Part shown: one piece after another, positions 39,326-48,132 of the stretch
Numbering within the stretch: position 1 is the first letter of the stretch
Layout of the letters: every line of letters begins with the position of its first letter
Source: Gammaproteobacteria bacterium
Lineage (GTDB): Bacteria; Pseudomonadota; Gammaproteobacteria; Steroidobacterales; Woeseiaceae
Assembly (NCBI GenBank): GCA_029884455.1
Contig: JAOUHU010000009.1
Span: 1-64,000 of the forward strand
Direction of reading: 5' to 3'
Length of the DNA: 64,000 nt
Notes under the pieces: generated by a model
Seen by the model: the letters and a program-made list of their open reading frames with translations, nothing else
The model's database searches: none
What the model was told of the DNA's origin: nothing
Position numbers and translations under genes: made by a program

Positions 39326-40615
39326 GTGAGTGAGTCGGGGCGAAAAGTAGTCATTGGCATCGGCCTGCTGTTGGCCACTGGTGCGCTGATCGGTTGGAGC
39401 TATGGCCACGTTGAGCGCGGCCTGTTGATTGCGGCACTGCTGATATTGGTCTGGATGCTACGCAGTCTTATTATCTTCGAACGCTCGATTCATAGCGGCG
39501 AGTTCAACGCCTTCCAGTATGGCGATGGCATCTGGCAGCAAATGGCGTCGCGATTTCGTTACGAGCGTGACCGCGGTGACCGGTACAAAAGCCAGCGATT
39601 GCAATTGCTGAAGGAAATCCGCAGATCGACGCGCGCCATGCCGGATGGCGCTATTATTCTCGATGAACAGCTGGAGATCATTACCTGTAACCGGGCAGCA
39701 AAAACCCTGGTCGGGCTGAAACCGAAGAAAGACCGTGGCCAACGGGTCGACAACATCATTCGCGATCCTGCGTTAACCGAGCTGCTGCGGGCCGACGACC
39801 CGACCATGACGGTCGATATCGAATCGCCGATGCAGGACAGCGCCTGGCTGAATTGTCGCCTGGTGCCCTACGGGGCGGGCCAGAAATTATTGATCATTCG
39901 GGATGTTACTGAGCGCATTCGGCTGAACAAGATGCGGCGGGATTTCGTCGCCAATGCCTCGCACGAATTGCGCTCGCCGTTGACGGTTATTTGCGGATAC
40001 CTCGACAGTTTGGCCGGTGATGCTGCCGTGCCGGAGGACCTGCGGCAGCCGATCCTGCAGATGCAGGCGCAGGCGCAACGCATGTCCATCATAGTTGCAG
40101 ACCTGATGCAATTGTCGCGGGTCGAGAGCAGCGGCCGTGCCGGCGACGAGGAACATGTCGACGTCACAGCTGTCCTGACGGCGGCTGCGCGTGCCTATGC
40201 GGGCCTGGAGTCGTCGCCGGACATCCAGGTTGAGGGCGACGCGTCGATCCGGATTCTCGGCATCACTCGTGAAATCGAGTCCGTCGTGGCGAACCTGATT
40301 TCAAACGCGGTCCGGCATACACCTAAATCCGGGCACCTTAAGCTGTGCTGGCGCAAGGCAGAAAATGGTGCCGAACTTATCGTCAGCGACGATGGCGAGG
40401 GTATCGCCGAGGAACATATACCGCGATTGACCGAAAGGTTTTTTCGCGTCGATCGCGGCCGCAGCCGCGAGGGTGGCGGCATCGGACTGGGCCTGGCCAT
40501 CGTCAAGCACATCCTGCAGCGGCACGATGCGCGGCTCGAGATCAGCAGTACGCCGGGCCAGGGCAGCGAGTTTCGTTGCTGTTTTCCCGCGGCGCGCATT
40601 TCCGCGGCAACGTAG
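39326..40615 (+). CDS. phoR: Phosphate regulon sensor kinase PhoR
   Basis: 429 residues from a GTG at 39326. Two N-terminal hydrophobic segments (VVIGIGLLLATGALIGWSYG and GLLIAALLILVWMLRSLIIF) with almost no periplasmic loop, the basic PhoR linker (FRYERDRGDRYKSQRLQLLKEIRRSTRAMPDGAIILDE), a PAS domain (~100-190), HisKA with phospho-acceptor DFVANASHELRSPLTVICGYLDSL, and a HATPase domain (LISNAVRHTPKSG, VSDDGEGIAEEHIPRLTERFFRVDRGRSREGGGIGLGLAIVKHIL). The minimal periplasmic part fits PhoR sensing through PhoU/Pst. Confidence 0.95.
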   Translation: MSESGRKVVIGIGLLLATGALIGWSYGHVERGLLIAALLILVWMLRSLIIFERSIHSGEFNAFQYGDGIWQQMASRFRYERDRGDRYKSQRLQLLKEIRRSTRAMPDGAIILDEQLEIITCNRAAKTLVGLKPKKDRGQRVDNIIRDPALTELLRADDPTMTVDIESPMQDSAWLNCRLVPYGAGQKLLIIRDVTERIRLNKMRRDFVANASHELRSPLTVICGYLDSLAGDAAVPEDLRQPILQMQAQAQRMSIIVADLMQLSRVESSGRAGDEEHVDVTAVLTAAARAYAGLESSPDIQVEGDASIRILGITREIESVVANLISNAVRHTPKSGHLKLCWRKAENGAELIVSDDGEGIAEEHIPRLTERFFRVDRGRSREGGGIGLGLAIVKHILQRHDARLEISSTPGQGSEFRCCFPAARISAAT

Positions 40616-40617
40616 TT

Positions 40618-40692
40618 TTGTCACAAAAATGCAATATTTCGGTCACCATTTCGAAATACAAAGCCCGTAGCTTGTCGTCACAATTTCGAAAC
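40618..40692 (+). promoter_or_regulatory. Array of Pho-box-like repeats upstream of the porin-phoU unit
   Basis: 11-bp units run in tandem: TTGTCACAAAA, ATGCAATATTT, CGGTCACCATT, TCGAAAT (40618-40657), each a 7-mer plus 4-nt spacer. A -10-like TAGCTT follows after 10 nt (40668-40673). A second box, TCGTCAC-AATT-TCGAAAC, lies at 40675-40692, making a 15-bp direct repeat (GTCAC[C/A]ATTTCGAAA) 35 nt apart. The layout matches tandem PhoB binding and lies directly after phoR. Confidence 0.6.
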
Positions 40693-40708
40693 AGGGACAT
40701 GACTTGCA

Positions 40709-41806
40709 ATGAAACTGATACATGGCACGTGCGTTGCGTTAATTTCGTTGATGCTGCTGGCGCCCGCATCGAACGCGGCGGAAGAGAACTGGGCGGATCG
40801 AATCACTTTCAGTGGCGACTTGCGGCTGCGTTATGAAGTCATCGAACTGGAACTGGCTGAAAAGCGCGATCGGGCCCGGTACCGCGCACGCCTGGCAATG
40901 GCCATGCAGGCCAGCGACTCGGTGAGCCTGGTTATGCAGCTTGCATCCGGTGCCGAGGATCCGGTGTCCAGGAACGTCACCTTTGACGGCGGTTTTTCCG
41001 GCGACGACATTGGCTTCGACCTGGTTTATGCGGACTGGACCGCGGCCGAAGGCCTGCACGTATTGGCAGGCAAGATGAAGAACCCCCTGTACCGGGCTGG
41101 CGGCAATTCGATGACCTGGGACAGTGACCTGAACCCGGAGGGCCTGGCGCTGACCTACAGCAAGGGACTGTTTTTCGGTACCGCCGGCCGATTCTGGGTC
41201 GAGGAGCGTGCCAGCGACGACGACTCAACACTGACAGCCGTGCAGCTGGGTGGCAAATTCGATGTCACGGAGAACGCCGTAATCACCGCTGGCGTTGGCT
41301 ATTTCGCCTTCAGTAATACGGTCGGTAACACTCCGTTCTACAACGGCTTGCCAAAAGGTAACTCGGTTGACACACAACTCCTGTATCTCTACGAATACAA
41401 GGACACCGAAGTATTTCTGCAATTCGATACCAAGGTCGGTGACATGCCGCTGCAACTTTTCGCGCATACCACGCGCAATGGCGAGGTTGACGAGCAGGAC
41501 AACGGCCTGGCATACGGCGCCAGGCTGGGGTCAGCCAAAGACCCGGGCCAGTGGGAAGTTGCACTGGCCTACCACGACATCGAAGCGGATTCGCTGCTTG
41601 GTACTTTCAACGATTCGGACTTCGGTGGCGGTGGCACGGGCGCAAATGGGCTTATTTTCAAGACCAGGTATGTCGTGGCGAAAAATATCGCGCTGGCCGG
41701 CAGCTACTTCAGCAACACGGTCAACGCCAATTCCTCGAGCATTTCAAGCCTGCCCGAACTGGACTATGATCGGTTGCAACTCGACGTCGAATTCAGGTTT
41801 AACTAA
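40709..41806 (+). CDS. Putative outer-membrane porin of the phosphate regulon
   Basis: 365 residues with signal peptide MKLIHGTCVALISLMLLAPASNA|A. The mature part is beta-rich with alternating hydrophobic residues and aromatic girdles: ITFSGDLRLRYEVIE, RARYRARLAMAMQASDSVSLVMQLASG, GFDLVYADWTAAEGLHVLAGKMKNPLYRAGGNSMTWDSDLNPEGLALTY and the terminal strand YDRLQLDVEFRFN. It fits the 'putative porin' family. Position between phoR and phoU, 16 nt before phoU, with Pho-box-like repeats upstream, suggests a phosphate-starvation-induced porin analogous in role to PhoE or OprP; anion selectivity is not shown. Confidence 0.8.
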   Translation: MKLIHGTCVALISLMLLAPASNAAEENWADRITFSGDLRLRYEVIELELAEKRDRARYRARLAMAMQASDSVSLVMQLASGAEDPVSRNVTFDGGFSGDDIGFDLVYADWTAAEGLHVLAGKMKNPLYRAGGNSMTWDSDLNPEGLALTYSKGLFFGTAGRFWVEERASDDDSTLTAVQLGGKFDVTENAVITAGVGYFAFSNTVGNTPFYNGLPKGNSVDTQLLYLYEYKDTEVFLQFDTKVGDMPLQLFAHTTRNGEVDEQDNGLAYGARLGSAKDPGQWEVALAYHDIEADSLLGTFNDSDFGGGGTGANGLIFKTRYVVAKNIALAGSYFSNTVNANSSSISSLPELDYDRLQLDVEFRFN

Positions 41807-41822
41807 GCAGGTCTACCCAAGC

Positions 41823-42530
41823 ATGCAAGCATCTGACCTAACTCAGCACATCTCGCGGCGCTTTAACGAGGATCTGGAAGAGCTGCGTAACAAGGTAATG
41901 GCGATGGGCGGTCTCGTTGAGTCGCAACTGTCGAAAGCAATAGCCGCCGTTGTCAGCGGCGACAGCGAGCTCGGGCTGGAAGTCGCCAACGACGACTACA
42001 AGGTGAATGCTCTTGAGGTCAGTATTGATGAAGGTTGCAGCCGCATCCTTGCAACGCGCGCCCCGGCGGCGGGTGACCTGCGGCTGATTGTTGCGATCAT
42101 CAAGACTATTACCGATCTTGAACGCATTGGTGACGAGGCCGAAAAAATCGGCTTCCTTGCCTCGCGACTTGCGGCCATGGACCGGCCACCGGATTCGTAC
42201 CGCGAACTGAAGACGCTGGGCATGCATGTGCTGCAAATGCTGCGCGATTCGATGAATGCATTTGCACGACTGGATGATGCGGCGTCGATCAAAATCGTGC
42301 ACGAGGACGAACGAGTCGACGATGAATACGAGGCAATCCAGCGCCAGTGCATTACGTTCATGATGGAGGACCCACGAACAATCAAGCGTGTTATGAACGT
42401 GACCTGGGCGGCACGCTCGCTGGAACGGATCGGCGATCACACCAAGAACATTTGCGAGTATGTAATTTACATGGTGCAGGGCCGCGACGTCCGGCATACT
42501 GACCTGTCTGAGTCTGCACCGGAAAAATGA
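41823..42530 (+). CDS. phoU: Phosphate transport regulator PhoU
   Basis: 235 residues from the ATG at 41823; the track ORF starts far upstream inside the porin gene. Two three-helix PhoU modules with the repeated metal-cluster motif: KTITDLERIGDEAEKIG in the first and TWAARSLERIGDHTKNICEYVIYMVQG in the second. The opening MQASDLTQHISRRFNEDLEELRNKVMAMGGLVESQL is typical. PhoU represses PhoR signalling when phosphate is plentiful. Here it is separated from pstSCAB by dsbB and dapE and instead follows the porin, an arrangement unlike the pstSCAB-phoU operon of enterics. Confidence 0.94.
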   Translation: MQASDLTQHISRRFNEDLEELRNKVMAMGGLVESQLSKAIAAVVSGDSELGLEVANDDYKVNALEVSIDEGCSRILATRAPAAGDLRLIVAIIKTITDLERIGDEAEKIGFLASRLAAMDRPPDSYRELKTLGMHVLQMLRDSMNAFARLDDAASIKIVHEDERVDDEYEAIQRQCITFMMEDPRTIKRVMNVTWAARSLERIGDHTKNICEYVIYMVQGRDVRHTDLSESAPEK

Positions 42531-42537
42531 AACGACC

Positions 42538-43032
42538 GTGGTCCTGCCGGCAAAACGCGTACTGAATTTCGCAGCCTTCCTGGCCTGCGCCGGCATGATG
42601 GCTTTCGCGCTGTTTGCGCAGCATGTGCTGCTTCTGGAACCGTGTCCGCTTTGCGTACTGCAACGAGTGGCTGTGATTGGCAGCGGCATTGCGTTCCTGG
42701 TCCTGGCGCTGTGCAACAGGAATTCTGGCTGGGTACAGCGAATTTTTCTTGCGTTGCTCGGACTGTTTTCTCTGGGTGGCCTGGTCGTGGCCGGCCGGCA
42801 CGTCTGGCTGCAGCATTTACCGCCCGACAAGGTGCCATCCTGCGGGCCCGGTCTCGGCTACATGCTGGACAATTTCCCATTCGCGGACGCGCTGAAGATG
42901 GTGTTCACGGGGTCGGGAGAGTGCGCCAAGATCGACTGGTCGCTGCTTGGAATTTCGATGCCCGGCTGGGTATTCATTGCGTTGCTTACGCTGCTGGTTT
43001 TCGGCCTGTGGAATAATCTGGCACGTTCCTAG
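42538..43032 (+). CDS. dsbB: Disulfide bond formation protein DsbB
   Basis: 164-residue inner-membrane quinone reductase that reoxidises DsbA. It starts at a GTG 7 nt after phoU. Four transmembrane helices are apparent. The first periplasmic redox pair is EPCPLCVLQR and the second pair is KVPSCGPGLGYMLDNFP ... GSGECAKIDWSLLGISMPGW. Arg of the quinone site follows the first pair (LQRV). Length is normal. Its only evident link with the neighbours is position. Confidence 0.93.
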   Translation: MVLPAKRVLNFAAFLACAGMMAFALFAQHVLLLEPCPLCVLQRVAVIGSGIAFLVLALCNRNSGWVQRIFLALLGLFSLGGLVVAGRHVWLQHLPPDKVPSCGPGLGYMLDNFPFADALKMVFTGSGECAKIDWSLLGISMPGWVFIALLTLLVFGLWNNLARS

Positions 43033-43053
43033 CTTGCGCTTTGCTGCAACGGA

Positions 43054-44226
43054 TCAGTCGGCGTTCGGCCGCAATAGCAGCAGCTCCATGATACGACGGT
43101 ACATGGACGTCAGCGTGATGACATCGCCGATCGCAACATGTTCATCGATCTTGTGGATTGTTGCGTTGACCGGGCCAAGCTCGACGACGTCGGTTCCGGC
43201 CGGTGCGATAAAGCGGCCATCCGACGTGCCACCGCCCGTGGACAGGAGCGGTGCCTTGCCGGTGTGTTCCTGAATTGCGGTCTTCACTGCCTCGATGAGA
43301 TCGCCGGCCGCGGTGAGGAACGGTTCACCGGACAGGTGCCACTTGAGTTCATAGTCAAGATCATGTGCCGCGAACACCGCCTCGACTCGCGCCTGCAGGG
43401 TTTGGTAGGTCCACTCGGTGGAATAGCGGAAATTGAAACGCGCCTTGAGTTCGGCCGGGGTGACATTCGGAAAACCAGTTCCGGCCTGAAGGTCGACGAC
43501 CTGAAAGCTCGTGGGCGGGAAAAATTCATTACCCCGGTCCCACTCGATCGTATGCAGTTCAGCCAGCAGCGGTGCGAAGCGCCGGATCGGGTTGTCCGCC
43601 AGTTGCGGGTAGGCTACGTGCCCCTGAATGCCGCGCACCGTCAGTTTGCCGCTGAGTGAGCCGCGCCGGCCGATGCGGACCATATCGCCGAGCTGGCCGT
43701 CGCTGGAGGGTTCACCCAGTACGCACCAATCGATGTGCTCGCCGCGTGCCTGCAGTGTCTCAACCACGCGCAGCGTGCCGTCACGAGCGCACCCTTCCTC
43801 GTCGCTGGTAATCAGGACCGCAAGGCTGCCGGCGTACTCCGGGTTGGCGGCGATAAACTGCTCGATTGCCACAATCATGGCGGCAAGCCCGCTTTTCATG
43901 TCTGCTGCGCCGCGGCCATACAGGCTGCCGCCGCGGACGGTCGGTTCGAATGGCGGCGAGCTCCAGTCGCTCTCGAGACCCGGTGGCACGACATCGGTAT
44001 GCCCGGCGAAGCACAACACCGGGCCAGATTCGCCGCGTCGCGCGTACAGGTTGCTGACCTCGGCAAAGGGCATGCACTCGCATTTGAACCCCAGCGCGGC
44101 GAGCCGCTCGGCAAGTATTGGCTGGCAGCCGGCATCGTCTGGCGTGACTGAACGACAACGCAACAGTGACCGCAGCAGTGCCATACTTGGATGCTCGAGC
44201 TGGTCTTTATCCGGACTTTCAGTCAA
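43054..44226 (-). CDS. dapE: Succinyl-diaminopimelate desuccinylase DapE
   Basis: 390-residue M20 dizinc hydrolase of the lysine/meso-DAP pathway. Metal and catalytic motifs: FAGHTDVVPPG, YGRGAADMKSGLAAMIVA, TSDEEGCARDGTLRVVE, dimerisation-domain segment GIQGHVAYPQLADNPIRRFAPLLAEL and the C-terminal STGGGTSDGRFIAPAG with the last zinc His in NATIHKIDEHV. It is convergent with dsbB and divergent from pstS. Another gene of the same pathway, dapD, lies 5 kb away on the same strand. Confidence 0.96.
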   Translation of the reverse strand: MTESPDKDQLEHPSMALLRSLLRCRSVTPDDAGCQPILAERLAALGFKCECMPFAEVSNLYARRGESGPVLCFAGHTDVVPPGLESDWSSPPFEPTVRGGSLYGRGAADMKSGLAAMIVAIEQFIAANPEYAGSLAVLITSDEEGCARDGTLRVVETLQARGEHIDWCVLGEPSSDGQLGDMVRIGRRGSLSGKLTVRGIQGHVAYPQLADNPIRRFAPLLAELHTIEWDRGNEFFPPTSFQVVDLQAGTGFPNVTPAELKARFNFRYSTEWTYQTLQARVEAVFAAHDLDYELKWHLSGEPFLTAAGDLIEAVKTAIQEHTGKAPLLSTGGGTSDGRFIAPAGTDVVELGPVNATIHKIDEHVAIGDVITLTSMYRRIMELLLLRPNAD

Positions 44227-44311
44227 TTCTCAGTAACCCTCATAACTATAAGAAAATGCTACAAAAAAAGGAAAAGCCTGAGTCGACCATGGGAGCATCA
44301 TTGGCACCCGA

Positions 44312-44345
44312 TTGCAACAATTCGGTAACAATCCATCGCTATGCT
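44312..44345 (+). promoter_or_regulatory. Pho-box-like operator and -10 of the pstS promoter
   Basis: TTGCAAC-AATT-CGGTAAC (44312-44329) repeats the 7+4+7 Pho-box layout, and TATGCT (44340-44345) lies exactly 10 nt downstream as -10. The box lies 63 nt before the pstS start and may also affect the divergent dapE gene. It deviates clearly from the E. coli consensus, so support comes from geometry and similarity to the boxes before phoB and the porin gene. Confidence 0.5.
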
Positions 44346-44392
44346 GTGCGCAGCCTGAACGTCGGGCCTGCTTTCCATAACGGAGGAAATTC

Positions 44393-45457
44393 GTGGCAAA
44401 CAAAAGTACAGCGTTGGCAACATTCACCTGTGGCCTGATCCTGGCCGCATTATGCGGCACGGCCGGCGCACAGTCAGCCCGCGATCATATCTACATTGTC
44501 GGTTCGTCGACGGTTTATCCATTTTCCACGGTTGTTGCCGAGCGTTTCGGACGTGGCAGCGATTTCAAAACGCCAAAGGTCGAGTCCACCGGCACCGGAG
44601 GCGGCCTGAAACTTTTTTGTGACGGTGTCGGCGTCGACTATCCGGATATTGCGAACGCCTCACGCGCAATTAAAGCATCCGAATTGGCGAGTTGTGCGGC
44701 GAACGGCGTTGATGACGTGATCGAAGTCAAGATCGGTTACGACGGCATCGTGCTCGCAAATTCACAGCGTGCGCCGTCGATGGCCTTATCACGATTGGAA
44801 ATATTTCTTGCGCTGGCCAAGCAGATACCGGGCGAAGGCGTGCATGAGCTGGTCGACAATCCACACCGGCTCTGGTCGGACATTAACCCGGCATTGCCGG
44901 CGACGCGTATCGAGGTACTTGGTCCACCACCAACCTCGGGCACGCGGGATGCATTCGTCGAACTTGCAATGGAAGGCGGTTGTTCGGCGATTGCCTGGAT
45001 CAAGGAATTGAAAAATACCGATGAGGCTCGCTACCGCTCCATATGTCACTCCATTCGCGAGGATGGCGCGTACGTGGAAGCCGGCGAAAACGATAATCTG
45101 ATCGTGCAGAAGCTCGACGCGAACCTCAGCGCGATGGGCATTTTCGGCTTCAGCTTTCTTGACCAGAACGCGGAGCTGGTGCGTGGTGCCGCCGTAGACG
45201 GCATAGTACCAAGCTTTGACGCAATCGCGGATGGCTCCTACCCGGTGGCCCGGCCGTTGTATTTTTATGTGAAGAAGACGCACGTCGATGTCATCCCCGG
45301 ATTACGCGGTTTTCTGCGCGAGTTTTCCAGCGAACGGGCCTGGGGTGATGACGGCTACCTGTCCGAGCGTGGACTGATTCCGATGCCGGCCGAGGAACGT
45401 GCCCTGGTAGCGGCAACTGTGCGCGATTTGGTGCCAATGGACGTGGCGAGTAATTAA
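44393..45457 (+). CDS. pstS: Phosphate ABC transporter substrate-binding protein PstS
   Basis: 354 residues starting at a GTG with GGAGG six nt before it. Signal peptide ANKSTALATFTCGLILAALCGTAGA|Q. Phosphate-pocket motifs are VGSSTVYPFSTVVAERFG, VESTGTGGGLKLFCDGVG, ASRAIKASE and GPPPTSGTRDAFVELAME. It belongs to the longer PstS branch (PBP-like 2) common in marine and alpha/gammaproteobacteria. First gene of pstSCAB. Confidence 0.93.
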   Translation: MANKSTALATFTCGLILAALCGTAGAQSARDHIYIVGSSTVYPFSTVVAERFGRGSDFKTPKVESTGTGGGLKLFCDGVGVDYPDIANASRAIKASELASCAANGVDDVIEVKIGYDGIVLANSQRAPSMALSRLEIFLALAKQIPGEGVHELVDNPHRLWSDINPALPATRIEVLGPPPTSGTRDAFVELAMEGGCSAIAWIKELKNTDEARYRSICHSIREDGAYVEAGENDNLIVQKLDANLSAMGIFGFSFLDQNAELVRGAAVDGIVPSFDAIADGSYPVARPLYFYVKKTHVDVIPGLRGFLREFSSERAWGDDGYLSERGLIPMPAEERALVAATVRDLVPMDVASN

Positions 45458-45468
45458 CCGGGCAGAAG

Positions 45469-46857
45469 ATGCAGGGCAACACTCTCATACTGATTCTGGC
45501 CGCAACCAGCGTCGTGGCCTTTTTCATGGGGCGAGCCCGCTCGCTCAAGCTTGCCGGCGCGCCGCGGATTCGCGGCGCGCTGCATTCCTTGCCCGGCTAT
45601 TACGGTTATTTCACCGCGATCTGGTGCCTGCTGCCGGCGTTGCTGGTGCTGTCATTGTGGCTGAGCCTGGAGTCACGCCTGATTATTGCTTTACTGGTGG
45701 AGCAGTTGCCTGCCGCGCAGCAGGCTTTGTCGGCTGGCGAACTGAATCTCTTGCTGAATAATATCCAGAACCTGGCCAATGGCGACGCGATCAGCGGTAC
45801 CGCCGACGCGATGCTGCAGGACGCCGCCAGCCGGTACTCAAGTTACATGATCGCCAGCCGCCGCTTGCTTGCGGTAGTGACGCTGGCGGTGGCAGGGATT
45901 GGCGGTGTGCTGGCCTGGCGGCGCGTCCATCCGGCACTGCGGGCGCGCAACAAGGTCGAGCAGATCGTGCTGGTCTTGCTGGTGGCAGCGTCGAGTATTG
46001 CGATCCTGACGACCATCGGCATCGTGCTGTCGGTGGTGTTCGAAGCACTGCGGTTCTTCCAGAAAGTACCGTTATCAGAATTCCTGTTTGGGCTGAACTG
46101 GAGTCCGCAGACGGCGATACGCGCCGACCAGGTCGGGTCATCCGGCAGTTTTGGTGCGCTGCCGCTGTTTGCGGGCACACTATTGATTACCAGCATTGCA
46201 ATGGTGGTAGCAGTTCCGGTTGGCCTGATGACCGCGATCTACCTGGCGGAATATTCGTCGCGCGCAGTGCGTGCGGCCGCCAAACCGTTGCTCGAAATCC
46301 TGGCCGGAATACCGACAGTGGTTTACGGTTTTTTTGCTGCACTCACGGTGGCGCCCTGGGTACGGCGAGCTGGCGAGGCGCTGGGACTGGAAGTTGCGTC
46401 CGAGAGCGCACTTGCAGCGGGCCTGGTCATGGGTGTCATGATCATTCCGCTGGTCTCGTCACTGACGGATGACGCTATCAACGCGGTGCCCAGTGCCATG
46501 CGCGACGGTGCGCTGGGGCTTGGCTCGACCCGCTCCGAGACCATGCGCAAGGTGATTTTGCCGGCGGCGTTGCCGGGTATTGTCGGCGGGGTCCTGCTTG
46601 CCATCTCGCGCGCGATCGGCGAAACCATGATCGTGGTGATGGCAGCCGGCCTGGCCGCCAACCTGACCGCAAACCCGTTTGCAGCAGTTACCACGGTCAC
46701 GGTGCAGATCGTGACATTGCTGGTTGGTGACCAGGAATTCGACAGCGCCAAAACCCTGGCCGCGTTCGCGCTCGGCCTGATGCTTTTTACGGTAACCCTG
46801 AGCCTCAATGTTGTGGGGCTGCGCGTGGTGCGCAAGTATCGAGAGCAGTATGAGTGA
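45469..46857 (+). CDS. pstC: Phosphate ABC transporter permease PstC (long form)
   Basis: 462 residues, about 140 more than E. coli PstC. The N-terminal ~200 residues hold extra helices and a loop (MQGNTLILILAATSVVAFFMG, the segment after LHSLPGYYGYFTAIWCLLPALLVLS), as in PstC proteins with an N-terminal DUF3708-type region. The permease core follows: TSIAMVVAVPVGLMTAIYLAEYSSRAVRAAAKPLLEILAGIPTVVYGFFA, and the EAA loop DGALGLGSTRSETMRKVILPAALPGIVGGVLLAISRAIGETM. It overlaps pstA by 8 nt. Confidence 0.94.
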   Translation: MQGNTLILILAATSVVAFFMGRARSLKLAGAPRIRGALHSLPGYYGYFTAIWCLLPALLVLSLWLSLESRLIIALLVEQLPAAQQALSAGELNLLLNNIQNLANGDAISGTADAMLQDAASRYSSYMIASRRLLAVVTLAVAGIGGVLAWRRVHPALRARNKVEQIVLVLLVAASSIAILTTIGIVLSVVFEALRFFQKVPLSEFLFGLNWSPQTAIRADQVGSSGSFGALPLFAGTLLITSIAMVVAVPVGLMTAIYLAEYSSRAVRAAAKPLLEILAGIPTVVYGFFAALTVAPWVRRAGEALGLEVASESALAAGLVMGVMIIPLVSSLTDDAINAVPSAMRDGALGLGSTRSETMRKVILPAALPGIVGGVLLAISRAIGETMIVVMAAGLAANLTANPFAAVTTVTVQIVTLLVGDQEFDSAKTLAAFALGLMLFTVTLSLNVVGLRVVRKYREQYE

Positions 46858-48121
46858 GGTGACGCGCGGCAAGGTCAGCGCCGGCCTGGCCCGGCGGCGG
46901 CGCAAGGAGCGTTTGTTCCGCTTGTGTGGAATGCTGGCGACCACCGTCGGCATCGTGTTCCTGGTGGTGTTTTTTGCGGACCTGATCGGCAAAGGTAGCA
47001 GCGCGTTCCGGCAGACTTTCCTGCGACTCGAAATAAGCTTCGACACCGCGGTCATCGCGCCGCAGGGCAGCATCGATCTGCAATACGCGGATTTTGACCT
47101 GCTGGCGAGAAACGCATTGCGTGACCTTTTTCCCGACGTCAGCGGCCGCAACCCGTTGCGCGAGCTGAATCGCTTGCTGAGCGTCGGTGCCGGTTACCAG
47201 CTGCGCGACATGCTGCAGCAGGACCCAGGTTTGCTTGGCTCGGTGCAAAGTGTCTGGCTGCCGGCCTCGTCCAGTGTGGACATGCTGCGAAAGGGCAACA
47301 TTGATGCATCGATCGACGCTGCACTGCGACCGATCAGCGATGCGCAACTCGCCTGGGTAGCCGCGTTGCAGCGCGACGGGCGGCTGGAATTGCGCTGGAA
47401 TCGTGCTTTCTTCAGTAACGGCGACTCCCGCGAGCCGGAGCTCGCGGGTATTCGTGGCGCATTGATGGGCTCTTTTTACATGTTGCTGGTGACGCTGGCG
47501 CTGGCATTACCGATCGGCGTCGCTGCTGCGATTTACCTGGAAGAGTTTGCGCCACGCAATCGCTGGTCCGACCTGATCGAAGTCAATATCAATAACCTTG
47601 CAGCGGTGCCGTCGATTGTCTTTGGCCTGCTGGGCCTGGCCGTGTTCATTAACTGGGCAACTCTGCCGCGATCCGCGCCGCTGGTCGGCGGGCTGGTCCT
47701 GGCACTGTTGACGTTACCGGTGATCATCATTGCCTCACGCGCAGCGATCAAGTCGGTGCCGCCGTCGATACGTGACGCGGCGCTGGGTCTCGGCGCATCC
47801 AGAATGCAGGTGGTATTTCACCATGTGATGCCACTGTCGCTGCCCGGCATGCTGACCGGAGCGATTATTGGCATGAGCAGGGCGCTCGGCGAGTCTGCGC
47901 CACTGCTGATGATTGGTATGGTGGCATTCATCGTCGACGTGCCGGGTGGCTTTTCAGATCCGGCAACGGCGCTGCCGGTGCAGATTTACCTTTGGGCCGA
48001 TAGCCCTGAACGCGCCTTCGCAGAGCGGACCTCAGCGGCCATAATGGTACTGCTGGGATTCCTGATGCTGATGAACCTGGCGGCCGTGGTCTTGCGCAAG
48101 CGTATGGAACAAAAGTGGTAG
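46850..48121 (+). CDS. pstA: Phosphate ABC transporter permease PstA (long form)
   Basis: 423 residues from the ATG at 46850, against about 296 in E. coli. After TM1 (LCGMLATTVGIVFLVVFFADLI) comes a ~150-residue, largely soluble segment (LRLEISFDTAVIAPQGSIDLQYADFDLLARNALRDLF to WNRAFFSNGDSREPEL), the DUF3333-type insert known from many alpha- and gammaproteobacterial PstA proteins. The core then reads SFYMLLVTLALALPIGVAAAIYLEEFAP, VNINNLAAVPSIVFGLLGLAVFI and the EAA loop DAALGLGASRMQVVFHHVMPLSLPGMLTGAIIGMSRALGESAPLLMIG. Confidence 0.94.
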   Translation: MSEVTRGKVSAGLARRRRKERLFRLCGMLATTVGIVFLVVFFADLIGKGSSAFRQTFLRLEISFDTAVIAPQGSIDLQYADFDLLARNALRDLFPDVSGRNPLRELNRLLSVGAGYQLRDMLQQDPGLLGSVQSVWLPASSSVDMLRKGNIDASIDAALRPISDAQLAWVAALQRDGRLELRWNRAFFSNGDSREPELAGIRGALMGSFYMLLVTLALALPIGVAAAIYLEEFAPRNRWSDLIEVNINNLAAVPSIVFGLLGLAVFINWATLPRSAPLVGGLVLALLTLPVIIIASRAAIKSVPPSIRDAALGLGASRMQVVFHHVMPLSLPGMLTGAIIGMSRALGESAPLLMIGMVAFIVDVPGGFSDPATALPVQIYLWADSPERAFAERTSAAIMVLLGFLMLMNLAAVVLRKRMEQKW

Positions 48122-48132
48122 GAGTGGACTGA

